The notes: generated by a model from the sequence alone, not told the origin. DNA of 64,000 bases from Haloarcula vallismortis ATCC 29715 (GCF_000337775.1 NZ_AOLQ01000065.1:238534-302533), one strand, 5' to 3'. Positions 25,112-34,379 are shown, counted from the first letter of the stretch. Numbers and translations: made by a program.

Positions 25112-25831
25112 ATGAAAGTCCGCGGGGAGCGCGAGTGCCAGGACTGTGGCACGCGATGGCGGTACTACGAGACGGGGAGTATTGCCTGTCCGGACTGCGG
25201 CAGCATCCACAGTGTCGGCATCGACGAGCACACCGAGCATACCGACGCACCGGCTACGCTCGACCTGACGCCGGTCCGGAGCCGAATCGACGCGGATTCG
25301 ACCCGGGACATCGCTGACGCTGCTGCAGAGCGGTGCCGGGAGTACACGCGAAAGCGGGGGTTCATCGATGCGGGCGAACTTCGCTCGCTCGACCCGACGT
25401 TCGTCGCCGCAGTCGAACTCCAGCACGTCGGTGCACACCTCTCTCGGGAGCTACGCAGTGCCGACCCGGCTGAGCGGTACTTCTATGAACTGCTCGGCGG
25501 GGCGGACGACGGCGACCGCCCGGCTGTCGAGGAGGTCCCATCGGAACTGCGGGTCCCGTACGGTCTGGCGATGGCGGCCGCCGTCGACAGCTATCAGCGG
25601 GACGTACGGACGTATCTGGACACCGACCCGGAACCGACCGCTCGACAACTCTCGGGACGCATCCGCGACCATCGGAAACGAATCGAGGCGCTGGACGGCG
25701 ATGTCGACCCCGCTGACGCGAACCGTCTCGTCCACGCAACACGGGATCTGGGGTCGTACATCACCGGCGACGAGAGTGCCTTCGTCAGAGCCGAAAACTG
25801 GCTCGCTGGTATCGAGGACGACACCGTCTGA
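25112..25831 (+). CDS. Zinc-ribbon protein with helical C-terminal domain, unknown function
   Basis: 239 residues. ATG at 25112, MKVRGERECQDCGTRWRYY, followed by GSIACPDCG: a CxxC-CxxC zinc ribbon (Cys about 9, 12, 26, 29) like those in TFIIB or rubredoxin-type folds. The rest (about 50-239) is alpha-helical, acidic, with no catalytic motif that I recognise. It may bind nucleic acid or protein. Next gene (NUDIX) converges with a 2-bp gap. Confidence 0.8.
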   Translation: MKVRGERECQDCGTRWRYYETGSIACPDCGSIHSVGIDEHTEHTDAPATLDLTPVRSRIDADSTRDIADAAAERCREYTRKRGFIDAGELRSLDPTFVAAVELQHVGAHLSRELRSADPAERYFYELLGGADDGDRPAVEEVPSELRVPYGLAMAAAVDSYQRDVRTYLDTDPEPTARQLSGRIRDHRKRIEALDGDVDPADANRLVHATRDLGSYITGDESAFVRAENWLAGIEDDTV

Positions 25832-25833
25832 CG

Positions 25834-26316
25834 TTAGCGGAGCCGCCTGAGCAGTCGCCTGTCCAGACAGTTTTCTGGGACTGAATCCCGCCACGCTACG
25901 GTCTCTATCGATTCGCCGTCGAGTCCGGGGTCCGACGCGAGCGCCGTCGATTCGGCTGTCCCCCGAAACGTCCCGAAAAAGAACGTCGCCGTACGCCCGC
26001 CGTCGGTTACTGTGACCTCGGTGACGGCAGCCAGACCGGCGACAGTGATGGCGACGCCGGTCTCCTCGCGCACCTCACGGCGCACCGCTTCCTGACGTGT
26101 CTCGCCAGCTTCCACGCCGCCGCCCGGGAGCTTCCATATCTCGTCCTCGTAGACGAACAGCAGCCGGTCCGCCGCGTCGGTGACGAGCGCGCCGACCGCC
26201 CAGTGGAGGCCGCGCTCGGCGCGGGCCCGGACCCCGTCTACGCCCGCCGCGTCAGTCTCTCTTGCCACGCGACGGGTGAGCACGTCACGGTCTTCGAAGG
26301 CCACGAGCGACGGCAT
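25834..26316 (-). CDS. NUDIX hydrolase
   Basis: 160 residues. A full Nudix box G66-x5-E72-x7-R80-E81-V-x-E84-E85-x-G87-V88 is present (GGGVEAGETRQEAVRRE). The N-terminal part (about 1-40) is an added strand/helix region, then VGALVTDAADRLLFVYEDEIWKLP leads into the box. Substrate not predictable (nucleoside diphosphate-X). Its ATG directly abuts the folD stop on the same strand (no gap), so the two are probably one transcript; a folate-related pyrophosphate substrate is possible but unproven. Confidence 0.9.
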   Translation of the reverse strand: MPSLVAFEDRDVLTRRVARETDAAGVDGVRARAERGLHWAVGALVTDAADRLLFVYEDEIWKLPGGGVEAGETRQEAVRREVREETGVAITVAGLAAVTEVTVTDGGRTATFFFGTFRGTAESTALASDPGLDGESIETVAWRDSVPENCLDRRLLRRLR

Positions 26317-27210
26317 TCAGGGCAGGTCAACGTCGATGTCGTGTTGCAGGCCCGTCGCTTTCACCGTGTTGTACAGGAGCATTGCGCGGGTCATCGGGCC
26401 GACGCCGCCGGGGACCGGCGTGATTGCGCCCGCGACTTCCTTCGCGCTCTCGTACTCAACGTCGCCGACGAGTTCGTACCCCTTCTCCGTGTCGGCATCG
26501 ACGCGGTTGATACCAACGTCGATGACCGTCGCGCCCGCCTGAATCATCTCGCCGTCGATCATCTCGGGCACGCCGGCCGCGGCAATAAGGATATCGGCGT
26601 TGCGCGTCCGTTCAGCAAGGTTCTCGGTGCGGGAGTGACACACTGTCGTCGTCGCGTTGCCGCCCGGTGCCTTCTGGATGAGCAGGTTCGCCATCGGCTT
26701 GCCGACGATGTCCGACCGGCCGACGACGACGGCGTCTTTGCCTTCGGTGTCAACACCGGCGCTCTCGATGAGCTTCTGGATGCCGTGGGGCGTACAGGGC
26801 TTGTAGCGGGCGTCACCGGCCACGAGCCGACCGACGTTCTCCGGGTGGAAGCCGTCGACGTCTTTCATCGGGTCGATGGCTCGAAGAACAGACCTGTCCT
26901 CGACGTGGTCGGGGACAGGCATCTGGACCAGAATCCCGTTGACATCGTCGTCGTCGTTGAGCTGTTCGACGGTGTCGTACAGCTCGGCGGCGTCCGCGTC
27001 GGGGTCGATGTCGATGTCGATGGCCTCGATACCGACCTCCTCGCAGTCGTTCTGTTTCATCGAGACGTACGTCTCACTGGCCGGGTCCTCAGACATCAAC
27101 ACCGTCGCGAGCGACGGGCGGTGGCCGGCATCGGCGAGGCGGTCGATGGACGCGACCAGGTCGTCCCGAATCGACTGTGCGACGGCGTCGCCGTCGATAA
27201 TCTCTGTCAT
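26317..27210 (-). CDS. folD: FolD, methylenetetrahydrofolate dehydrogenase/cyclohydrolase
   Basis: 297 residues, standard length. It oxidises 5,10-methylene-THF with NADP+ and hydrolyses the product to 10-formyl-THF. Seen: catalytic Lys52 in SETYVSMKQNDCEE, the substrate segment GILVQMPVPDHV, PCTPHGIQKLIE, and the NADP motif VVGRSDIVGKPMANLL, with PVPGGVGPMTRAMLL near the C-terminus. ATG at 27210. It shares its pathway with glyA located 750 bp upstream on the same strand; the lipoprotein gene lies between. NUDIX gene follows directly. Confidence 0.96.
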   Translation of the reverse strand: MTEIIDGDAVAQSIRDDLVASIDRLADAGHRPSLATVLMSEDPASETYVSMKQNDCEEVGIEAIDIDIDPDADAAELYDTVEQLNDDDDVNGILVQMPVPDHVEDRSVLRAIDPMKDVDGFHPENVGRLVAGDARYKPCTPHGIQKLIESAGVDTEGKDAVVVGRSDIVGKPMANLLIQKAPGGNATTTVCHSRTENLAERTRNADILIAAAGVPEMIDGEMIQAGATVIDVGINRVDADTEKGYELVGDVEYESAKEVAGAITPVPGGVGPMTRAMLLYNTVKATGLQHDIDVDLP

Positions 27211-27285
27211 TACCTACACCGGCGGCGCGGGACGGTATGAACGTCCCGGATTTCAGTCAGCCGCGACAGGCTGGCAGGCTCTCGT

Positions 27286-27891
27286 TCAGGGGCAGTCCGA
27301 CGCGGTCACGGGCTGTCGCTCCGACCCCTGCTGGATAGCCCTTGTTGCGCCGCTCGGGATAGCCACTGTCATTGCCTGCCCGCCGTAGCCGTGGGTCTGG
27401 TCGTGGCCCCGGACAACGACACAGGCCGTGTCGTCGGGAACCGGAATCATCTCCGACCGGGTGAACGGGGCCGTCGAGTGCGCGTGTGCGAGGTCACGAC
27501 GGCCGAGCCGGTCACCGCCCAGCGTCTCGACCTGCCACCAGTTCGCGTAGCCGTCCTCGCCGTCGTCATCGTGATAGAGCGTTACGTCGAATCGGTAGTC
27601 GCCGCCGCTCTCGTTCGTGATCGCAACGCCGACGACGTTGGCCTCTCGCAGGTCGGGTTCTGCGTCCGTAGCTGCCTCCGTCTGTCCAGTAGTCGACCCC
27701 CGGTCCGTCGAAGTAGCGGCGTCTGTCTCTGCTGCCGTGACCGTCGCTGTCGGCTCGTTCGCGGCCCCGTCGCTTTGCTCGGTTTCCGCCCCTGACTCGA
27801 CCTCGAACTGCGCACAGCCAGCGAGTGTCGACAGGGCGGCGCTCAGGGTATAAAGCGTCCGGCGTCGGGTTGTGCGGGGCATAGCAGACAT
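27286..27891 (-). CDS. Predicted lipoprotein (Tat-type signal), unknown function
   Basis: About 201 residues from ATG 27891 (MSAMPRTTRRRTLYTLSAA). The RRRTLY motif, short hydrophobic stretch and LAGC lipobox point to Tat export and lipid attachment at the Cys, the usual route for haloarchaeal lipoproteins. A Thr/Ala/Glu-rich linker (about 30-85) follows, then a beta-rich domain with VVGVAITNESGGDYRFDVTLYHDD. Two other Met codons (27909, 27882) are possible; the signal begins at MPRTT. Lies between glyA and folD, but nothing ties it to folate metabolism. Confidence 0.75.
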   Translation of the reverse strand: MSAMPRTTRRRTLYTLSAALSTLAGCAQFEVESGAETEQSDGAANEPTATVTAAETDAATSTDRGSTTGQTEAATDAEPDLREANVVGVAITNESGGDYRFDVTLYHDDDGEDGYANWWQVETLGGDRLGRRDLAHAHSTAPFTRSEMIPVPDDTACVVVRGHDQTHGYGGQAMTVAIPSGATRAIQQGSERQPVTASDCP

Positions 27892-27962
27892 GTCGGGGAG
27901 CGATGACAAAAAGGGAGATGCAAGCGGGCCAGCAGAATCCGCGCTACAGGGCTGCGCTGTCG

Positions 27963-29210
27963 TTACTCGTACAGCGTGTACTCGTCGGTCATCTCGTCGA
28001 CGCGGTCACTGACTTCTGCGACGACATCGTCGTCGTGTGGAGCGTCGACGACCGTGTAGATGAGGTCGGCGACCTCGCGGCAGGCGTCCTCATCGAAGCC
28101 ACGGGTAGTGAGCCCGGGTGTGCCAGCGCGGATACCCGAGGGGTTGAACGCCGAACGAGTCTCGCCGGGCACGGTGTTGGCGTTGAGAACGATGCCGGCC
28201 TCTTCCAGCGCTTCCTCGACTTCCTTGCCGGTGGTGTCAGGATGGGACGGCCGGAGGTCGATGAGCACGAGGTGGTTGTCCGTGCCACCGGAGACGAGCG
28301 AGAGACCGTGTTCTTTGAGCCGTTCGCCGAGTGCTATGGCGTTGTCGACGGTCTGCTGAGCGTACTGCTCGAACTCAGGGGCCAGCGCCTCGCCGAAGCC
28401 GACGGCCTTGCCGGCGACGTTGTGCATCAGCGGACCGCCCTGAGAGCCGGGGAAGACAGCGGCGTCGATGTCGTCAGCGTACTCCTCGTCGCACATGATG
28501 ATGCCACCGCGCCCGGCGCGGATGGTCTTGTGCGTCGAGCCGGTGACGAAGTCGGCGACGCCGACGGGCGACTCGTGGACGCCGGCGGCGACGAGACCGG
28601 TGATGTGGGCGATGTCCGCGAGGTGGTAAGCGTCGACCGCGTCGGCGGCTTCCTGAATCCGCTCGAAGTCGACCTCTCGGGGGTACGCTGAATAGCCCGA
28701 AACGATGATGTCTGGCTCGAACTCCTCTGCGTGGTCGCGGAGGCCTTCGTAGTCGACATACCCAGTTTCCTCGTCGACCTTGTACTGTTCGACCTCGTAT
28801 ACCTGGCCGGCGAAGTTCGCCGGGTGACCGTGTGAGAGGTGGCCGCCGTGAGTCAGGTCCAGCGAGAGGATCTTGTCGCCGGGTTCGAGGACGCTGAGAT
28901 AGACGCCCATGTTGGCCTGTGACCCGGAGTGGGGCTGAACGTTGACGTGGTCTGCTCCCCACAGTTCCTTCGCGCGGTCGATAGCGAGTTCCTCGACGTC
29001 GTCGGCGTACTCACAGCCGCCGTAGTACCGCTCACCGGGGTAGCCCTCAGCGTACTTGTTCGTCAGCTCGGAGCTCTGTGCCTCCATCACAGCCTCGCTG
29101 ACGTGGTTCTCGCTGGCGATCATCGCCAGCGTGTCGTTCTGCCGCCCTCGTTCGCCCTCCAGAGCGTCCGCGACTGCCGGGTCCGCTTCCCGGACGGTTT
29201 CGTAGCTCAT
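27963..29210 (-). CDS. glyA: Serine hydroxymethyltransferase
   Basis: 415 residues. PLP enzyme converting serine and tetrahydrofolate to glycine and 5,10-methylene-THF, the substrate of FolD. Seen: NYAEGYPGERYYGGCEY-like segment (NKYAEGYPGERYYGG), VNVQPHSGSQANMGVY, LSLDLTHGGHLSHG, HLADIAHITGLVAAG with the PLP-binding Asp and His, and the Schiff-base Lys228 in TGSTHKTIRAGRGG. Near the C-terminus, GIRAGTPGLTTRGF. ATG at 29210. In-pathway neighbour folD lies downstream. Confidence 0.97.
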   Translation of the reverse strand: MSYETVREADPAVADALEGERGRQNDTLAMIASENHVSEAVMEAQSSELTNKYAEGYPGERYYGGCEYADDVEELAIDRAKELWGADHVNVQPHSGSQANMGVYLSVLEPGDKILSLDLTHGGHLSHGHPANFAGQVYEVEQYKVDEETGYVDYEGLRDHAEEFEPDIIVSGYSAYPREVDFERIQEAADAVDAYHLADIAHITGLVAAGVHESPVGVADFVTGSTHKTIRAGRGGIIMCDEEYADDIDAAVFPGSQGGPLMHNVAGKAVGFGEALAPEFEQYAQQTVDNAIALGERLKEHGLSLVSGGTDNHLVLIDLRPSHPDTTGKEVEEALEEAGIVLNANTVPGETRSAFNPSGIRAGTPGLTTRGFDEDACREVADLIYTVVDAPHDDDVVAEVSDRVDEMTDEYTLYE

Positions 29211-29361
29211 GTGTTCGAGTCAGGACTGATACGACAATAATCTACCCTTTGGTCCCCGTGTGTGACGACATTATCTCTGTCCAGTGCCGGAAGTACAGTG
29301 GGCGGTGACGACGTGCTGACAACCGTACGTATATATCAGATGACGTTCCACATATTCACAC

Positions 29362-31449
29362 ATGGTCACCTGGGGGGTGGCAGGCGAGCGGGTCGGCCGG
29401 GACGGCGGTGAAACGCTGGACTGGGATGGAGAAACGGTCGACCCGACCGCACTGGTGCACCAATTACACAATCGAGAAGTCACAGACGACGACCGGTTAT
29501 CACGCCCTGTCGATGAGTGTTACAGTGGGTCCGTCACCGAGTTGGCGCTGCCGGCAGTGGATGCCACGGTAACCCGAGTTGACACTGAAAGGGGTACCGG
29601 GACAGTCGATTCACCGACGACGCTTGCGACAGGAGAGTACCTGTTGACGATGCAGGCCCGCGCTGCCGACAGTGGCAACGAGTCACCGCTCGGCGTCGCC
29701 GACGACATTCGGATCCACGTTCGATTCAGTGGTCCGGCGTCGCTCCACTCAGCCGGTGTTACCACTGTGCTCAGCTTCCAAGAGCCGACGAGTATTGCCG
29801 TCGGGTTCATCTGGGAGACGAACGCAGAGCGGCCGCATCTGCAGGTCCCCGCGACGCCCACGGGGCTTGCAACGGCGATTACACATCTGAGCGGGGCTCA
29901 TCACACGATGCAGCCGTCCCGTTCGCACCCAGAACTCCGCGGACACCCGCCGATAGTCACGACCGGCGAAACGACCCGTATTCCCGGACCGGTTCGGCAG
30001 AACCGTCCCGAGACCGGTATCACGCTCCGTGTTCCGGAGTGCGAGGCGGAACTGCTCGTCAGCGCACCGCTGGCATACTATCTCGGGGCCGAAGTGGTGG
30101 TCGAGTCACGAGATACCGCAGTGTTGACAGCCGAAGACACGTCGGTACACCTCTCCTTCGACGCGTGGCCGTCGCTACAGGCCGGCGTCGCAGCGCTACT
30201 CCGGAAGGTGTTCTACCTCGACTGCCAAGTCAGGCGCGTCGACCCGGCCGAAAGCGGACCCCGTATCACGTCGGCGCTCTCACTCGACCCGGAGACAGTT
30301 CGGTCGCTGTCGCCGGCCGGACGGCTCGAACGATACCTCGATGTCTCCGACGATGCCGTGAAGTCGATTCTACCTGAATGGCCCCTTTCGACGTACGTCT
30401 CACCGAAGCCGGAACGGGTCCGCTGTCTCCCGTTCCTCCTCGACCGGCTCAGCCTCATCTACCTGCCGGACAGCTCTCGGCTCGACCGCGATGAGCTTCT
30501 CGACAAGACGCTGGCGGATTCGTATCTGAGTCGTGGGTCGGCCGAGCGCCCACCGGTCATCGAACCGAACCTGCGCGAGGGACAGTTGCACTCGTGGCTC
30601 GCGCCGGGGAACCCGATAGACGCCTGTAAAACGCCAGCGGAGGCGTATCTGAATCGATACCGGATTCAGAACCGGGATGTCGGCAATCAACGGGTCGCGG
30701 TCGTTCTCAACGACGAGGAGATGGCCGACGAACACACCGAAGTGACAGAAATCTACCGGGCAGCGGACCTGCCAATGGACGTGCGGGTCAGCGAGACGCT
30801 GTCGGTCACCGAACTGGCCGACGTGTTCCGGCAGCCGACCGATTTCGTCCACTTCATCGGCCACTGCGACGAAGAGGGACTGCGCTGTCCCGACGGGAAT
30901 CTGGCGCTGTCGTCGCTGTCGGATGTCCGAACGCAGACGTTCTTCCTGAACGCCTGTGGCTCCTACGACGAAGGGCTTGATCTGGTCAAGCAGGGTGCAG
31001 TCGCCGGTGCAGTGACACTCACCGACGTGTTGGACAAACACGCCGCCTTGGTCGGGACCGCCTTCGCACGCCTGCTCAGTAACGGATTCAGCATCCAGCG
31101 AGCGCTGGAGCTCGCTCGCCGGCGAATAATGATGTGCAAGGACTATGCCGTTGTGGGCGACGGGACCTATTCTATCGTTCCGAATCCCGCACATCCGGCC
31201 GTCGTCTGGCTCTCAGAGGGGGAGACAGGGTTCGACGTACAGTGTACAGTCGTGTCCCCGGAGCGGCCCGGTGAGAGCTACCGCCTGCCGTTCGACGACA
31301 GCGCCGCGCTGAACGGCGAACAGACGAGCCACTCGCTCGACGCTGCGGAGTTGGCCGACGCGCTGGGCCGGACCTCACTGCCCGTCATCTACGACGGGGA
31401 GTTCCACTGGTCCGACGACCTTGCCGCGCGTCTCCGGACAGACTTCTGA
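29362..31449 (+). CDS. CHAT-domain (caspase/separase-fold) protein
   Basis: 695 residues. The N-terminal about 450 residues are beta-rich and unassigned. From about 465 a CHAT-like cysteine protease fold appears: VAVVLNDEEMADEHTEV, VHFIGHCDEEG with His501, FFLNACGSYDEG with Cys532, then VAGAVTLTDVLDKHAALVGTAFARLLSNG, the usual order (His in HFxGH, Cys in NAC). CHAT proteins in bacteria act as proteases in programmed death and antiviral systems; haloarchaeal ones are uncharacterised. The C-terminal 120 residues are a beta domain. Divergent from glyA; the TbsP gene follows 370 bp downstream. GTG/ATG choice: ATG at 29362 shows TATA-like sequence near 29330 (gtatatat). Confidence 0.72.
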   Translation: MVTWGVAGERVGRDGGETLDWDGETVDPTALVHQLHNREVTDDDRLSRPVDECYSGSVTELALPAVDATVTRVDTERGTGTVDSPTTLATGEYLLTMQARAADSGNESPLGVADDIRIHVRFSGPASLHSAGVTTVLSFQEPTSIAVGFIWETNAERPHLQVPATPTGLATAITHLSGAHHTMQPSRSHPELRGHPPIVTTGETTRIPGPVRQNRPETGITLRVPECEAELLVSAPLAYYLGAEVVVESRDTAVLTAEDTSVHLSFDAWPSLQAGVAALLRKVFYLDCQVRRVDPAESGPRITSALSLDPETVRSLSPAGRLERYLDVSDDAVKSILPEWPLSTYVSPKPERVRCLPFLLDRLSLIYLPDSSRLDRDELLDKTLADSYLSRGSAERPPVIEPNLREGQLHSWLAPGNPIDACKTPAEAYLNRYRIQNRDVGNQRVAVVLNDEEMADEHTEVTEIYRAADLPMDVRVSETLSVTELADVFRQPTDFVHFIGHCDEEGLRCPDGNLALSSLSDVRTQTFFLNACGSYDEGLDLVKQGAVAGAVTLTDVLDKHAALVGTAFARLLSNGFSIQRALELARRRIMMCKDYAVVGDGTYSIVPNPAHPAVVWLSEGETGFDVQCTVVSPERPGESYRLPFDDSAALNGEQTSHSLDAAELADALGRTSLPVIYDGEFHWSDDLAARLRTDF

Positions 31450-31819
31450 TAGAGCGGCAGGCTCTGAGCGGGAAGCTGGGACGGCCGCCGATTGTTTCAG
31501 CGTCTGGTAATCAAGTAGTCACGACGAGGCAACAGTCTATGTTCATCTTGCATACCAAGTGCAGGCTCGATACTGTATCGAAGCTGTAGATTCTCCCGAG
31601 TGAAAAAGCCGCCACACAGCCGCTAATTTGTCCATATACGCGTGATTTAGACGGTAAGAACAGGAGGTCCAGTCCGTGGAGCAAACGCTTTCTGCTTAGG
31701 ACAACAGACCGATATTTTATCGCTGTTCGGTAGTGGGTGTTGTCGGATTGTTGGCGAAATCAACACAGTATGGCCGGTAAAATTAAATATAATAATACAC
31801 TATATACTGGCAAGGGACA
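31450..31819. other. Intergenic, 370 bp, with promoter of the TbsP gene
   Basis: AT-rich toward the right. TTAAATATAAT (31783-31793) lies about 30 bp before the ATG at 31820, as for a leaderless haloarchaeal transcript. No gene in the rest. Confidence 0.6.
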
Positions 31820-32638
31820 ATGACTGAAAATCTCCTGCAAGACGACGTCGGGTCTATGCTGACCACGGTGTTTGGGGCAGCTGACGAGTCGGTGTACGTC
31901 GTGAACCCGTCGCGGCGGACTATCTCTGAGCTTGTATCGACACTGGACGCAGAGTCGGGGGCCCCCGAAGTTCGGCTGCTAGCCGACGAGCGGGCGCTGA
32001 AAGACGTTATGGACGACTTCCTCGTCGCGAGTACTGCGGCCGACCTCATCGACGAAGGGCGGCTCACGATGCGACTGCTCGATGACGTGCCGAACCACTC
32101 GGTCGCGGTGACTGTCGATACAGTGTACGCGCTTGTGACCATCAGCGACACGGTCGGTGGTCTCGGGACCGACGACGCGGCGTTCGTGGACAACGCCTAC
32201 GACTACTACGACTCGGCCTGGGCAGACGCCGACGAGTACTCACTCCGGACGCCGCCGCTCAACCGCGTCCAGAGCACGCTGGAATCCGACATCGGCCCGG
32301 AAACCGCATCTGATCTCAACGATGTTCTCAACTCGCTGTCGACGGCCCGCGGCGACGGCGACGGGCTTGACGAGGTCACTATCAGCCTGCTCGTGGCCGC
32401 GCGGAACGGTGAACTGCTGTACGACATCAGCAAGTGGGGCGAAGATGTCGGGCTGGCGAGCAAGGCGACATTCTCGCGGACGAAGACGAAACTCGAAGAC
32501 ATGAACCTCATCGACACCGAGAAAGTCCCGATTGACGTGGGCCGGCCGCGGCTCCGCCTGATGCTCGGTGACGACCGGCTCAAAGACGCCGACCCGGACG
32601 AACTGGCCTCCGTCGCCCAGTCTATCCTCGCCGCGTAG
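31820..32638 (+). CDS. tbsP: TbsP-like transcriptional regulator (DUF5821)
   Basis: 272 residues. Start MTENLLQDDVGSMLTTVFG. N-terminal half is an alpha/beta domain with VRLLADERALKDVMDDFLVASTAADL; the C-terminal half has a winged-helix region ISLLVAARNGELLYDISKWG ... GLASKATFSRTKTKLEDMNLID, whose DNA-binding helix is characteristic. I recognise it as the haloarchaeal TbsP family, described in Haloferax volcanii as a partner of TrmB in control of gapII; this name is from memory of the family. A TATA box sits 30 bp upstream of the ATG. The YcaO gene starts 31 bp downstream on the same strand. Confidence 0.8.
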   Translation: MTENLLQDDVGSMLTTVFGAADESVYVVNPSRRTISELVSTLDAESGAPEVRLLADERALKDVMDDFLVASTAADLIDEGRLTMRLLDDVPNHSVAVTVDTVYALVTISDTVGGLGTDDAAFVDNAYDYYDSAWADADEYSLRTPPLNRVQSTLESDIGPETASDLNDVLNSLSTARGDGDGLDEVTISLLVAARNGELLYDISKWGEDVGLASKATFSRTKTKLEDMNLIDTEKVPIDVGRPRLRLMLGDDRLKDADPDELASVAQSILAA

Positions 32639-32669
32639 GTTTTTCCCGCTCCACCGCGAGGGGTTCGGC

Positions 32670-34379
32670 ATGCAGACTGTCGAAGTCGTCGGGCGTGGAC
32701 CGGCCGTCGATTCACTTACCGCGTTTCTCGCTGCTATCGATGTTTCAGTAGCACAGTCCTCAACGCCGACAGATGTCAGTGGTGACCTCGCCGTCGTCGT
32801 CGATACCGTCGGTTCGGAGACGTTTGCGGCGTGGAACGACCGGGCGAGAGAGGACGCCATTCCGTGGGTCGCCGTCGAACTGGGCGGCATCGGCGGCGTC
32901 CCGGTGACCGATGCCGCGATCAGCGGATTTGGTCCTGAAACGGGCTGTTTCGACTGTCTCCAGACTCGGGTCGAGGCGACGGTCGACGACACCGAGGAAG
33001 CCACAGCGGCCCCGACGGCGGCCACGCAGCGATTCGCGGGAGCGCTGGCCGGTCGACTGGTGACACAGTTTCTCGACGGCGACGCTTCGCTTTTCGGGAC
33101 CGTCACGGAACTCCCACACACTCAGCGGCGGTTCCTCCCGGTCCCGGGCTGTGACTGCAGCGAGACACCGAGCCGGACCCTTGGCGATGGCCGGCAGGCG
33201 GCTCCAGACAGCGAGGCGCTGTCGCGGGCAGAACTGGGCCTCGACGACCGGGTCGGTATCGCCACGGAGGTCGGCGAGGTCGAGTCGTTCCCGGCTCCGT
33301 ACTACCTGTCGACGCTCGCCGATACCGCTGGTTTCAGCGACGTATCGGCCGCTGCCAAGGCCGCGGGTGTCGCTATCGACTGGGACACGGCGTTCATGAA
33401 GGCCCTGGGTGAGAATTACGAGCGGTACGCGGCCGGCGTCTACCGCGAAGGAAACATACAGCACGGAACAGTCACCGATATTCCGGATGCTGTCACTCCC
33501 GACGCGTTCGTCAGAGACGAGGCTGCGTGGGACAAATCGACGGTGCTGTCCTGGGTCCCGGCCACAAACATACTGACCGACGAACGTCGGTCGCTTCCCG
33601 CCGAAACTGTCTATTATCCGCCGCCATCGGACGCCGTCAGGCCGGCAACGACGACCGGGCTCGGACTCGGAAACACCGTCACCGAGGCGCTTCTGACCGG
33701 GCTGTACGAGGTCATCGAACGTGACGCCGCGATGCTGTCGTGGTACTCGACGTTCGAGCCGCTCCGCGTTGCCATCGATGAGCAGGAACAATACGACACG
33801 CTCCGGCGGCGCGCGACATCTGAGGGGCTCGATGTGACGGCGCTGTTGTTGACACAGGACGTGGACGTGCCAGTCGTCGCTGTTGCACTGGAACAGGACG
33901 AATGGCCGCGCTTCGCGCTCGGGACCGACGCAGATTTGGACCCGGGTTCGGCCGCCGTCGGCGCGCTGGAGGAAGCGCTCCAGAACTGGATGGAACTCGA
34001 CAGCATGGGGCCAGAGGCAGCCATGGACGCACAGGGCGCTATCGGGCGCTACGCCGAGTCGCCCGGCGAGGCGGCCGACCTGACGGCGACGGAGACAGCA
34101 GTCCCGCTGGGTTCGCTCGGCCCCGACACGGCCCTCTCTGGTGAGGCAGAGCTAGAGGCAGTGTGTGACCGGGCAGCTGACGCAGGACTCACGCCCCACG
34201 GGGCACGGCTGACGACACGCGACCTCGAACAACTCGGGTTCGAGGCAGTCCGTGCCGTCTGTCCGTCGGCACAGCCGCTGTTCTTCGGTGACGCGTTCTT
34301 CGGCGAACGGGCTGAGGCTGTACCTGCCGAGCTGGGCTTCGAGCCGCGACTCGACAGGGAGCATCATCCGTTCCCATAA
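32670..34379 (+). CDS. ThiF-like/YcaO fusion (cyclodehydratase-type) protein
   Basis: 569 residues. The N-terminal about 190 residues look like the ocin-ThiF-like partner of YcaO enzymes: a Rossmann-like opening MQTVEVVGRGPAVDSL and a Cys tetrad C93-x2-C96 (GCFDCLQTR) with C161-x-C163 (PGCDCS), expected to bind zinc. The rest is the YcaO domain: EAALLTGL-like ATP segment in NTVTEALLTGLYEVIERDA, and YYPPPSDAVRPATTTGLGLGN. YcaO enzymes phosphorylate a peptide backbone amide to form azoline or thioamide. No precursor peptide gene lies next to it, so the substrate (peptide, protein or tRNA-linked) is unknown. ATG at 32670 picked since the motif starts there. Confidence 0.83.
   Translation: MQTVEVVGRGPAVDSLTAFLAAIDVSVAQSSTPTDVSGDLAVVVDTVGSETFAAWNDRAREDAIPWVAVELGGIGGVPVTDAAISGFGPETGCFDCLQTRVEATVDDTEEATAAPTAATQRFAGALAGRLVTQFLDGDASLFGTVTELPHTQRRFLPVPGCDCSETPSRTLGDGRQAAPDSEALSRAELGLDDRVGIATEVGEVESFPAPYYLSTLADTAGFSDVSAAAKAAGVAIDWDTAFMKALGENYERYAAGVYREGNIQHGTVTDIPDAVTPDAFVRDEAAWDKSTVLSWVPATNILTDERRSLPAETVYYPPPSDAVRPATTTGLGLGNTVTEALLTGLYEVIERDAAMLSWYSTFEPLRVAIDEQEQYDTLRRRATSEGLDVTALLLTQDVDVPVVAVALEQDEWPRFALGTDADLDPGSAAVGALEEALQNWMELDSMGPEAAMDAQGAIGRYAESPGEAADLTATETAVPLGSLGPDTALSGEAELEAVCDRAADAGLTPHGARLTTRDLEQLGFEAVRAVCPSAQPLFFGDAFFGERAEAVPAELGFEPRLDREHHPFP

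Noticed and set aside
26203..27240. 345-codon plus-strand frame
   Set aside because: Antisense to folD and the NUDIX gene, both firmly identified.
30400..31194. 264-codon minus-strand frame
   Set aside because: Antisense to the CHAT-domain gene, without domain or acidic bias.
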